DNA of 64,000 bases from Rosa chinensis (taxonomy: Eukaryota; Streptophyta; Magnoliopsida; Rosales; Rosaceae), in contig NC_037092.1 in the NCBI RefSeq assembly GCF_002994745.2, positions 8,484,501-8,548,500 on the forward strand, read 5' to 3'. The notes below the pieces were generated by a model, which ran no database searches, was not told where the DNA came from, and saw nothing but the letters and a program-made list of their open reading frames with translations. Both the position numbers and the translations under genes were made by a program. Shown here piece by piece: positions 46,350-56,817 of the stretch (position 1 is the first letter of the stretch; each line of letters starts with the position of its first letter).

Positions 46350-48280
46350 ATGAATCCTGCAACTCACTCCCAACCGCACCTTGGCCATGGCCTGCACTAT
46401 CTTCTAGTGCAGTCCTATGAACCTTGCTCTGCTCAAAGGAGGTACCTTTTCTGATTTCTCTCACTTGATTTTGTGTTTCTTGAGCTGAATGTTTGAGATA
46501 GATTCATTGTCCTTGTTTCTTTGCGCTAAGCTCTTCAAGATCTTTGATTAAATGTTTAAATTACTTGTTTTCTGAAGTGGGTGGTGATGCTGTTGTCAAT
46601 TTGATCTGATTTCATTCAATACACATTTTGGGTTTCTTATGTTCAGAGAGATAAAGGTTACATTTTTATATAAGTAGCTCCGTTGATAATGCTGATTTGT
46701 AATTGCCCTCTACATGGGCGTTCAATTTAGCTTGATTGCCCCACTAAAGTTTGTGTCTTTAGAAAATTTTGAAAAAATGATGTTATCGGCTTATTTTGCT
46801 AGGATTCTGGAATTACAATTCTAAAGTAGGTGGAGATTTTGGGGATCAAGATGAATTAGATCATAGGAATAGGAGGAGTCAGAATTTTCACATGGAGAAA
46901 ATGTAGGGGATGAGATCGTGAAGATGAGGAGAGATGGGAGATGGATTTTGATATGGTATACAGTGCAGATGGCAAGCATATGTGCTAGTGTTCCTTTGTG
47001 TCCTAAGATGGAGATGGAGATGGAGTTGAATGGATATATCTTGCAATTGTATGGATAATGAGAGTTCTTTGGATCAGTTTCAGAGTTCAGGGACATGGTC
47101 CAAGGGATTTTAGTGCATTCTTAAAGCATATGTGCTAGTGTTCCTTTGTGTCCTAAGATGGAGATGGAGTTGAAAGGATATATCTTTCAATTGTATGGAT
47201 AATGAGAGTTCTTTGGATCAATTTCAGAGTTCAGGGACAAGGTCCAAGGGATTTTAGTGCATTCTTAAATTTGTTTTTACATTCAATTTCAAATTCTGCA
47301 AATCTGGTAGAGTAAGCTTAGGGATTTGGCCGTTGAAATTTGAGACCTTTAAGACATATGTATCCATCAAAGCACATGCACTGTCCCTTGTTGGTGGAGT
47401 GGGCTTAAGGGTATGGAAGCACATGCATCTGTACCTTGATGTCAACGTATGACATTTCTACGTCCCAAGTGGCTGGTTATTTTGGCTTTGGTAGATTGGA
47501 TTTGATGATGTTATGAACTAGTCTATCTGGCCAAAGGAACAATTTGATTTCCTTGCCAAAACTACTTGAACTATATACATGGCAAAGCCTATTTGACATG
47601 TATGAATTACAAATTAGGTATTGACATCTTTTATAGCTAGTGCTGAGGTATCTTAGAGCCTGTTGCTTGATGTCATGATGCATTTTCACTATAGGTTGAA
47701 TCCAAATAACCTTGAATGCAAGAGTGATGCTACCTCCTTTTCTCTTTGTTATTATATGCAGCTGACTTTTATTTGAACATTTGTATTCCAGCATCAATCT
47801 ATGTAGAATACATACTGAATGAACAATTTTAAAGTAGGCTAAAAGTCATTAATCATCCATGTGGCAGGGGCTGATTCACTATGTTAACTTGCGGTCATAA
47901 AAGCTTTAATGTGAATTGTTGCTGATCTCAGTCCAAACCTGTAATTGGTTCCAATTTTCATTAAATACCTTCTGAACGTTGCAATTTAGTTTGATTTGAA
48001 ATTGGATGAACCATAGATTTTGACAGAGACCGGCAACGGTACTCACCCAAAGGGTATTATTAGTAACTTTTTTGGCAACAGAGGTAATATTGTGAATCAC
48101 CCCAGAGATGATTTGTGATTTTTAGCCTTTTAATATTATCCATGTTGTTAACTTTTGGAAATTCGTATTTGGTTTTTCTTGCACTTATTCTCTCAGCTCT
48201 TTATCAGTTTTAGGTTCACAGACAGTAATGCTGCTCCAAGGAAATGCGCCCTTCCAACAGTGTACAGGAAAGATGATTGA
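46350..48280 (+). CDS. Possible two-exon small ORF (54 residues)
   Basis: An ATG at 46350 follows a pyrimidine-rich leader and gives 30 codons (MNPATHSQPHLGHGLHYLLV…) to a donor at 46442. An acceptor at 48207 resumes the same frame with NAAPRKCALPTVYRKDD and a stop at 48278–48280. A second acceptor six bases on (TTTTAG) also keeps frame. A further donor follows at about 48292. I recognise no family. It could be a small protein gene or a conserved upstream ORF in a longer spliced leader whose main gene I cannot find. The 1.77-kb intron contains a 150-bp tandem duplication. Confidence 0.35.
46976..47272. repeat. 150-bp tandem duplication
   Basis: Unit one (46976–47125) and unit two (from 47126) both run from GCATATGTGCTAGTGTTCC through GATAATGAGAGTTCTTTGG to TTTTAGTGCATTCTTAAA. 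Unit one has one extra GAGATG and a few substitutions. Confidence 0.93.
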
Positions 48281-48850
48281 ATCTCTTTAAGGTACTGTTG
48301 GGTTTATGTATTGGAGATTGGAATACATAAGGTTTGAAGTGGGGAATGAAGCCATCGGTCCGTGTAGCATAGTTAGAATTTAGAAATGTAGTAAAATTGA
48401 CAATTTTTGTAAAAATCGCTATCAATTTGATATTCTTTATGGATGATAGCTTTTGTGCTGCAACTTCAATTTTTGTTGACTCCGTAAGAGCAACTCATTG
48501 CTGGATCTAATGTTTTCATTCAGCGTTTGGGAGATAGGTATTCAGTAGCGAAGTGGTTCTTACTGCAAAGAAGAAAACACTTGCTCTGCTTCCCTGCCGA
48601 AGACTTTCTCAGTTTTGTGTTCGTGTTATTGGACCAATGAGGGTCCAACGTATTCATCTAGCTTTTGGGTGAAAAAGTAGCAATTTGCCAATTTACATCG
48701 ACTGCTGCCTAAACTACTTGACTGACTAATGAGGGCATTGTGATAGGATTTGAACCTTGTCTTGATAATGTTCCCAAGTCACTATCTCAATCATTCCTGT
48801 GTCTTTTCCTTCACCCTAAATAACCGCATGAAGATTTTGGCAAACAGATG
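48281..48850. other. Non-coding stretch
   Basis: A possible acceptor near 48522 (TTCATTCAG) may start another non-coding exon of the transcript above. Nothing else was recognised. Confidence 0.4.
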
Positions 48851-48866
48851 AATGTTGTTGACACTT

Positions 48867-49131
48867 TTCTTTTTTGGGTCAAAGATATTCATTAAAAAGC
48901 TGGAAAGCAGCCCAAACAAACATCATCAGAAAGCCAAGAGGCTAAACTGAAAATAAACAGGGGTCTCATAGTCAAAGCCACAGAAGCCAAGACAAGAGGA
49001 ACTACGTACAGACGCAACAAACAATCAAATTAGCCTAAGTGAAAGCAAGACTGAAAGGAAAACAAGAACACAATTAAAAGAGAGACATCAGAAGCTTCGT
49101 CGGTCAACCAACGCAGCAGCGTCCTTCAACC
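48867..49131 (-). mobile_element. 5'-truncated LINE copy
   Basis: A 265-bp insert is flanked by a perfect 16-bp duplication, AATGTTGTTGACACTT (48851–48866 and 49132–49147). On the minus strand it ends in AATGAATATCTTTGACCC followed by an A-rich tail, the usual look of plant L1-type 3' ends. The long duplication and terminal A tract indicate target-primed reverse transcription. It contains only the ORF2 end and 3' untranslated region. Confidence 0.82.
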
Positions 49132-49452
49132 AATGTTGTTGACACTTCACCCACCAATCCGCCATCTACTATTCTACTTGCTGCTTTTGACAGAATATAT
49201 AGCCTGAGGTCGACGATCCGGCAAAATTCATAAAAACAACAAGCATTTTATCGTCAAGTATAGTCACAGCACTTGTTTTGAAAATGAATTGAAGCATGAG
49301 AAAATTCCATAAACATTTATTTTCCTACCCCATGATGTTGCTCTCTCTTTCAAGGGGAACTAAATCAAGGTACAACAGTGGGGCTTCAAAGTAATTGTTT
49401 CCAAACTTAACAGTGCTTAATTTTACTTAGATAAGTAAACTTTAGAGCACAT

Positions 49453-50858
49453 CTAGTCTTGGGTGCCTTTGCCATCCTCACCATGTTGAATCCTCATGAC
49501 ATCTACGTATGATTTCCCATCGAGTTTGCGTTCAAAAACTCCCCTGAAGTAGTCTGCAACACCTATTCTCTTGAACAATGCTGGTCTCTCTGGAGTAATG
49601 AGGCTCGGAGCAGGACCCATTTCTCCCTCCAATTTTGGACTGTAAAATGTGGCTATTGACAGCCTTTCCTTCTCCTGGTTCACTATTGCCCGATGCTCAA
49701 TGCTACGGTATATTCCATTCGTCACAATCTGTTAAGACGTGTAGATATACTGATATACATTATGATAGTTTGTAATCTTGTAGCAGTAACTGTAGCGTAC
49801 GTATAGTGACTTACCTCCAAAATATCTCCAACGTTGACGACGAAAGCATTGTTTAGGGGTTTAATCGGAATCCACATACCATCTTTTCTAACCTGAAGGC
49901 CTTCCATTTCATTCACTTGGAGGAGGATTGTCAATCCAACAGGATCTGAGTGAGGGTTAAGGCCAATGACAAGCTCTGGTTGCTTACATGGTGGATAATA
50001 GTTCATCCTAACCATTTGAGTCCCTTGGTCAAACAACTCTTTTATATAGTCAGCATCCACTCCCAGTGCTTTTGCCATGAGATCAAGAATCTTCTTGGCA
50101 AGATCTTCTAGTTCCGCAGAGTACACTTCTAAGTTATCTCTACATCAGTGAAATATAGTGCGTTAATATTATGTTGTCGGGTCTAGATTAATTAACAATC
50201 TAAGTCTAGAAAGACAATAGACCTTAGTGGTTGAGGAATATTGGGGAATAAATGTGGCTTCCTCAAATGTTTTGGGAGTGTGATCAAGTAGAATATGTCT
50301 GACCAATCAAGTTTCTGGTTCTCAGACACAACAAATGCTTGTCCAAAACCCTCCATAATTTCTGGCTGCTGCCAAAACTGTTTCTTCTTTTCCATTGGGA
50401 GACTGAAGAATTCTTGAATCCCTGACTTCACACTCTCCAACAAAGTTTCACCAACTCCATGATTTATCAGCTGCAATAATATCCATGTCTTTGAATTTAA
50501 ACATGACTAAAAAATTTAGTCATAACCACTAGTTTCACTTGATATTAAGGCACGGCAAAGTCCTCAACTCCTCGAAATTGGGATCTTTGACCTCGTGGTT
50601 CCTCTGCAACGATCATTTTAGCAAACACTAGTTGACGAAACTATAGTTATAATGGTTCCGCATTGAACTACATGCGGAAATGAAAAGTTTGTGAAAATGT
50701 TGTTTAAGGGCATTCTCTCTAGTTCGGCAATATAAGTAATACATTTATTAATTTATACGTACCTGGAAGAAACCCCATTCTTTGCAAGCAAGGTGGAACT
50801 CCTGCAACTCTGCTGGCATGGTTTCTTCCGAAAGTAACTTGTTCATGTCGATCACTGG
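49453..50858 (-). pseudogene. SRG1: SRG1-like 2-oxoglutarate/Fe(II) dioxygenase, cut in exon 1
   Basis: Exons 50858–50763 (partial), 50470–50223, 50139–49815 and 49728–49453 give 314 residues in frame. The core is intact: the iron ligands HSD (in NPHSDPVG) and the distal His (in SIEHRA), the 2-oxoglutarate RLS motif (in ERLSIATF), and MNYYPPC. The strong family landmarks FGQAFVVSENQKLDWSD and LPKHLRKPHLFP place it with SRG1-type plant dioxygenases (specialised-metabolite or hormone-related oxidation; substrate unknown). The first about 45 residues of a normal 355–360-residue protein are missing, because a gypsy LTR begins at 50859 directly before PVIDM. The upstream piece of exon 1 should lie beyond the far end of that element, outside the window. 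Apart from the insertion no other lesion was seen. Confidence 0.9.
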
Positions 50859-51956
50859 TGTTTGGCTCCAAAACCAGCTGGTGTGCAAACAGTCTCTTTT
50901 GGGCGAGTGGTTGCGCAGGCGTGCCAGCACCGCGGGGTGCAGTCGTTGGGGTAGTCCCGTGACCTGACTTCTTCTTCAAGCGCTGTGGACGAGGAGAGCA
51001 CCAACCTCGTCACAGGGTTCTTTTCTTGCCTTTTGGAAAAGGACTTCTTGCCTTACGCGGGTAAGGGCTTTGGTTGTGGTCTCTTTGCGTTCACCGAATC
51101 GATACTCAACGCTGAAAAGCTGAGCAGAGCAATCACTGGGAAGTTTGAGAGAAGCACAGGTTTGCTAAAGCGTGACTTTAGCTTCGCTGGGTTGCGAGGG
51201 CGTTACCCTTGCTTCGCTGGAAGTAACAGTGGCGGTTGTGCTCGCAGTCGGCTCCTGGGGAGACTGGGACTGGAAGTACGGTCGCCGGGTTGAACTGGTG
51301 AGGCTGACAGTCGGCTCGCGAGGAGACTAGGACTGGCGGGCGGTCACCGGGTTTCAACGAGGTTGAGGGTTTGCTCCGGGGAGGCTTTGTAATCGCTGGG
51401 ATTGATTGATTTGAGAGAGGTCTTTCTGTATCGTTTTTAGCCTCTATATATAGGCTACTGCAGAGTCACTTTCCAAATAGGAATGGAATACTATATTTTA
51501 GGCCACAGTTATTGGCCTTGAATCAAATCAAAACTCTTAATAGTTTTGATATTATCGTAAGCGATAATTAATAATTATCCTCCTCTGTCGCCGCTAGAAT
51601 GTAGGCAAGGATACGCACAGCGATAATTAATAATTATCCTCCTGCATCCAGCCCAACTGGTACCGGCCGCTAGAATGTAGGTAAGTATCGGCCAGAGAAA
51701 CATTTTGCCTCTTAGAATCCTAGATGTGATCGCTGGATGCGAGCAGTAGGATACGCACGTATTAATTGCAAATATATCTTCACGCCCTTCTGAGCGCTCA
51801 AATCTTCATGCAATTAATGATGATATCTCCTTATGAGACACGGGATAAGCAGCATCACGACCCAAGTCCATGTAATCCCATTTTGGGCCGCAAGTATCGG
51901 CCCACTGGCTCAGACCCACTAAAGGATTTCGCCAAACTTACTTTTGGGCTCAAACA
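50859..51956 (-). repeat. 3' LTR of the gypsy element
   Basis: The 1098-bp LTR is bounded by TGTTTGGCTCC at the left and GGGCTCAAACA at the right, the short inverted ends of an LTR. It is next to the purine tract on one side and host exon on the other. Inside are a TATATATAGG box (about 51455), a 59-bp-period partial repeat of GCGATAATTAATAATTATCC (51561 and 51620), and two diverged copies of a CAGTCGGCTC…GGAGACTGGGACTGG segment. The boundaries are inferred from structure, since the 5' LTR is outside the window. Confidence 0.82.
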
Positions 51957-51972
51957 TTGCCCCCCAGGCCCC
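51957..51972 (-). other. Polypurine tract of the gypsy element
   Basis: On the minus strand GGGGCCTGGGGGGCAA directly precedes the LTR start TGTTTGAGCCC, as needed for plus-strand priming. Confidence 0.78.
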
Positions 51973-52114
51973 GAAATCAGGCCTGCTAAAATGCAACTGA
52001 TTGAAGGGGACTTAGAAAGAAGCGTCGGTCGCTTGAAACGATGCCATTAATAAAGGTCGCGTCCCCTCATTTGTGAAACGCTTTCTGTCGCATCGTTTCC
52101 CTCACAAAATTCTT

Positions 52115-52122
52115 TATTTAAA
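52115..52122 (+). promoter_or_regulatory. TATA-like box of the antisense PMD gene
   Basis: TATTTAAA lies about 50 bp before the ATG at 52173, within the 216 bp between LTR and start codon. It implies a very short leader or a start further upstream in the LTR. Confidence 0.4.
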
Positions 52123-52172
52123 CTCACAGCCGCACTCACCTCTGCTCCATCTTCTTTGCAAACGATCCAGAA

Positions 52173-55100
52173 ATGGCTCCCCCTAAGAAAATTGTCGTCG
52201 ATCAGGAAGAAGAATTGAACGAAACGGCTGCTCGGACCTGGGGCACCAGTATCGGGGCTCGCATTCATCTTGAGACCACTATTCACCGACCCCTACTCCT
52301 TCGTTTTTCCAATCACCACACCGGATTAGGCCCAGCACCGCAAGGTGTTATCCCAAATGATGCCATCGCTATGTACGGTCTTCCTGTCCGACGGCCCATT
52401 CTAGTCCTCCGAAGGACTCCCGGAGACTTTAGCGGTTGGGGTGTCCAAAACCATCGAGCCAAGATAGGGAATTGGCCATCCTCCATTAGTGCGCAGGAAA
52501 CCTCTTGGTATCGCGAGGCGCGGGCGCGAGATCTAGGTCGCTGGAATGCTGCGGGTATCACCCATGCTATTGATTTGTGCTTCCACCTTCCTCGCGGTGG
52601 TAATCGCTCGCCACTCGCTACTTTCCTCTGTTTCTGGAATACCTCCACCAACACATTTGACTTCAGATTTGGTCAAATGAGCATTACCCTGTTGGACATC
52701 CTTGCCATCACTGGCCTTCCCATCGATGGCGAGCCGTATGTGCATGGTCAATTTGACTCGACCGATTTCACTTTGACCATGGCCCAGCAAGGCCGCAGCG
52801 CTCATAGTGGTTCATACCCAAGATGGCTGGCATATTACAGCCGGGAACACAATGCGACCGGAGGAATCGCTTTCCTTGAATATTGGCTCTGTAAATTCAT
52901 ATTCTGCACCTCCTCCTGCAAGCCCACTGGCACCTGGACCTATTTAGCAACGGCCCTCTACAACGGTCGCAACATCGGGCTCGGACAACCGGTCTTGGGC
53001 GCTATTTATCGCATGCTGTACCAAGCGACGATGCACCCCTTTGAGACCAACATTTCCGGACCCTTCTGGATCTTGGATTTCTGGATCCAGACCTACTTCC
53101 CATTCTTCCGCCGCGAAGATATCCTGCTATCTCCGCCGGTCGATCAACTGTTAGGTCGATGGTTTTGTTGCGAGGACAAGTACTCATCTCCCCCCTACTC
53201 TGAATGCTTTTCTTATCTGTACTTGCTAGACGACATGCCATACTGCGATTTAATTCTGGGAAGACGATTCCCCTCTGTGTTACAATATGGCTTCCTCCCT
53301 GGCGATCCTCGTTATCCCGACCGCGCTCGCCTGGCGTTCCGCCGCGCCATCTCTTGTTCAGACATTCGGATCGCTACCGAGGAACTTAGCTATGAGCTCT
53401 ACGCTCCTAACCATTTCGCCCGCCAATTTGGCCTTGTCCAATTGGTACCAATCCCTCCGTATGATGCCTGGAACTACAACACTTCCTGGAGAAGATTCGG
53501 TCCACCTTCCGGGCCCCCACCGGCACAAAGTATGCTCGTGCTGGTCGACCTTCCCGATTGGGCCCAAAACCTAGAGGCTGTCGACGGAACCGAAGAAGGG
53601 TATGAGATTTGGTGGAGAGAAGTCTCTGTCAACTGCTGGACTCAACCAGATGACGAACTCTTCGCTACTCTCTTTGGCGAGCTCAGGAACCCATACCCCA
53701 CTGATATTGAAGTGCTCGCTCGCTTTTCTGAAGACGCCAACAGGCCTCGACCCCTCCAAGTGGTCAGGCCTACGCGAGCTCCTCGCCCGGCCCAGGCTGG
53801 CATCGTAATTCGTGAACCACCTCCAGAAGTAAGTACTGCAACTCTAATTTCTGCAGACTCCTTCTTTGTTTCATTTACTCATTCTTGTTTGTATTAGGGG
53901 AGTGCGCCGCGCCCTGGCTGCCGCACAAACCATGCTTCACCGGCCGCTGGACAGACTGGAAAACAAAAAACAGTACTTGCTGAAGCTACAGCTGAGGGCT
54001 CTTCTTCCTCTTCTGATGACGACGATCTACGAACCGTAAGCACCCTTTGTCTTCAGGACCAACTTTGTGATTTGAATGCTAATCTCTCGCTTCTCCCAGG
54101 TCGTGGCTGCTACAGCCCGCAAGCGTAGTCGCTCAGATGCTCATACTGGCACCTGGGAAGAAGATGAACCGATGGCCGACCGGCTGGTAAGAAACAAAGA
54201 GCCTATGTTAGAAATTATCCCTGTCTCTGCCCATGTTTCACACCCTTCTCCTTTACAGGTTCGTCGCAGACCATCCAACCATGCCGGGGAAGGCTCTTCA
54301 GCCGCCGCTCAAGGGACAAACGCTTCGCGAGCGCCAACATCCGTGGGACCTGAAAATCTTCCACCTCCCGTCAGCACTGATGGCGGCTCAGCCTCTATCC
54401 CTGTACAGATCATAGAAGATAGTTCCGATGAAATGGAAGAGAATGCGCCCCTTCCGGACGCATCAACTGAGGAACTGCTCGCTACACAACCACCAGCGCT
54501 CGCATCACCTGATCGCAATCCTGATGAGGAAGCTCAGGAATCCGCGCCAGTAAACGTCTCATGCGAGGGTCCTGTGGCAGAGGTATTCTTAATTGAAAAT
54601 TGGTGCCTTAGTTCCTATTCTTCTTGTACACCTGACCGTCTTTCCTTATTGCAGAGTGACGTCCCTGTTGAGGAGGTCGCTGTCCCCGACCCTGCTGAGC
54701 CCGCTGATGACGGCATGGCGAATCAAGAACCTGCCCCCCAGATTCCAGAGATAGTTGCTGATATGGATGCAGTAGCAGAACAAGCTGCGGCCCCGACCAT
54801 CGAACCTCAAGTAGGCCCTGCTGCTGCCACCGCTGACGCAGACATCATCGCTGAAGTTCCTCCTCCTGAGCCTCCTAATAGGCTGGAAAGACTTGTTCGC
54901 GTACTCGAAGTGGCTCCCCCGAGGGTTGCGGATGAAGCGAGGGACAATCTGCAGCGACTCCTGGGTCCTGACATTTTACTGCCGGGCGCAGCTGCCAGAG
55001 CTCAAGAGTATCTGATGGTACTTCGCCGCGAATGCGCCATCGCTGAAGATGAATTCGTTGAAATATATGAGCTCTTGCAAAATCTTCCTGCAAGGATCAA

Positions 55101-55488
55101 AGATAGGACGACCGCAGCCGCGCAGGCCAGGCAGGTTCAGGTTCACTATCACGGCCTTGCACAACAAGCAGAAGTATCTCGCGACTCTCTAAGCGATCAA
55201 GCGATTCGCGTTAGGGATCTGAGAATCTCACAGAACCACCTTCGGACCCACATTCAGGATCTCCAAACCCAACTAATCGAAGCCCAGGCCCAACTAGTGA
55301 CGGTCACGGCCCAACTGGCGCAGGAGGAGCCTCAGATAGAACAGCCCCTAACGGCGCTAGAAGCAATGTCTCAGAACTTGGCTCAAGCGCGCGAAGCAGT
55401 TCGACAAGCAGAGCACGCTGCTGCCGACGCTAGCTTTCGTCTGGATGAGCACTTGCTTCGCTTGACCCATGCGGGTCGAAAACTTTAG
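52173..55488 (+). CDS. Plant mobile domain (PMD) protein encoded antisense inside the gypsy element
   Basis: Five exons, 52173–53828, 53898–54035, 54100–54186, 54259–54582 and 54655–55488, with short GT–AG introns (64–72 bp), join to 1012 residues without a lesion. Residues about 100–480 form a plant mobile domain (aminotransferase-like PMD) with AGITHAIDLCFHLPRGGNRS, FDFRFGQMSITLLDILAITGLPIDGEP and LGRWFCCEDKY as landmarks. This is the family of host MAIN and MAIL1 and of many transposon proteins. A basic KRSR patch near residue 605 may be a nuclear signal. An acidic, Pro/Ala-rich middle leads to a long Gln/Ala/Leu-rich coiled coil at about 810–1010. Host PMD proteins act in the nucleus in gene and transposon silencing and genome stability. 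The gene lies opposite to gag-pol, between integrase and the 3' LTR. Its role in the element is unknown; regulation of silencing or of sense transcription is a reasonable guess. Confidence 0.88.
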
Positions 55489-56817
55489 GCCTCCTGTTTT
55501 AGGCCCATTTTACTTTGTATAAGGATATGTTTAATATATACAATATTCAGCCCGCTTTGTTCGGCCCAAATATCATTTAAGGTTTGCCAATTAATGAACA
55601 GCAAGACCGTTGAAAAGATAATCCTAATTTGGGCGGTTGCTTTCTTGGAGACCGTCCTGCTTCCCACGCGTTTTCAATATCTTCCATTTCCGAGATAATC
55701 GCATTCAACCGCATTGATTCTCTTATTGATGGCGTTGAAATCGTCCCAACTGCCTACCGCACGGTGTGAGATCAACCCTATAAATACCAGCTGCCAAAGA
55801 AGAGCGATAACCCAACCACCATGTTTCTTCCAAAGATGAACTCGCCAGCCCTGTTGCTTTTCCTCCATTTTCTAAAATCTTCCCACCGTGGTCTCACCCT
55901 TAGCCACAGGTTCTTAGGCTTCATGGCTTAATCTCAAGACCTGGTTAGGCTTCATGGCCTAATCTCAGGTCCAGCGGCGTGTCTTTGGTTACTGAAAATC
56001 TGGATGAACTTGCCAGTCTCAGTTAAACCGAAGAACACGCCGCGCTCCTAACGCGGCAGAACCAAATTCTGAGGAGTCCAACTTTTCAGATTGCCTGCGC
56101 GGAGCAAACGGAGGAAGGGAGGAAGGCCATTTTGAGGCTAACCTGTCTGCCTCCGCGGTCTATCTCTGGGGCCTGGGCACGCACTTTCTGATTTACCCCA
56201 GGAGGTAGATGTGGTTGTGAGTCGCGCCTGCTCTGGAGCCCAACTCTTGCCTGGAGGAGAGGCCCCAGCAGGGGAGTGAAGGCCCTCTTTTTCCCTCTTC
56301 CTCCAGCATCGATGACAGCAGCGGCGACTTAGATGGGAGGAGGATCTGATCATAGGGGGAAGAATGCTCTGAGGTGGTAGCGTCTAGATCCTTCTCCACA
56401 CGGCCACGGCGAACACTTTAAACTTTCATGTCTGTAGCTCGCATGTGAACCTGTATTGCTCTATTCTGTTGTATGCTTCTGGCCGCAAAGCCACTTTATG
56501 AATAAAAATGCTCGATTTACTCAAAAATCTGTACAAACGCAAAAGCAAAAATAATCCAAAATGAAAGCCTCTTGTATAGGCCCTTGTATTTATTCTTAAC
56601 ATGTTTTGTCAAGATCATGAATAACAACCTAGTAACTGATAACATGGACTATAATCATAAACAAAACCTCTTGTATAGGTTCTTAAAATGAAGCCTCTTG
56701 TGTAGGCCCTAATAGATATTGAGATGTTGCCCCCCAATGTTCAGCGGGGAGCAGAAACAAAACAGAAAGGCCACAGAGAAAAGGCCGAATAACCATAACG
56801 CTGCGAGCCGATGAAGA
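55489..56817. other. Spacer between PMD gene and pol, with a plus-strand poly(A) signal
   Basis: No coding region was recognised. AATAAA at 56501–56506 after AT-rich sequence (GTTGTATGCTTCT, CCACTTTATG) is a good candidate end for the PMD transcript, giving it a 3' untranslated region of about 1 kb. A duplicated TTAGGCTTCATGGC(T/C)TAATCTCA phrase occurs at 55914–55939 and 55945–55970. Confidence 0.5.

Noticed and set aside
50719..50979. Alternative start of the dioxygenase inside the gypsy LTR
   Set aside because: The frame continues into the LTR by chance and the added residues do not resemble the family N-terminus; they are LTR sequence.
54875..55167. Minus-strand frames opposite the PMD gene
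   Set aside because: They are antisense shadows of the high-GC coding exon and have no domain.
56138..56399. Arg/Ser-rich minus-strand frames in the PMD–pol spacer
   Set aside because: Short, overlapping in two frames, and without recognisable motif; more likely untranslated.
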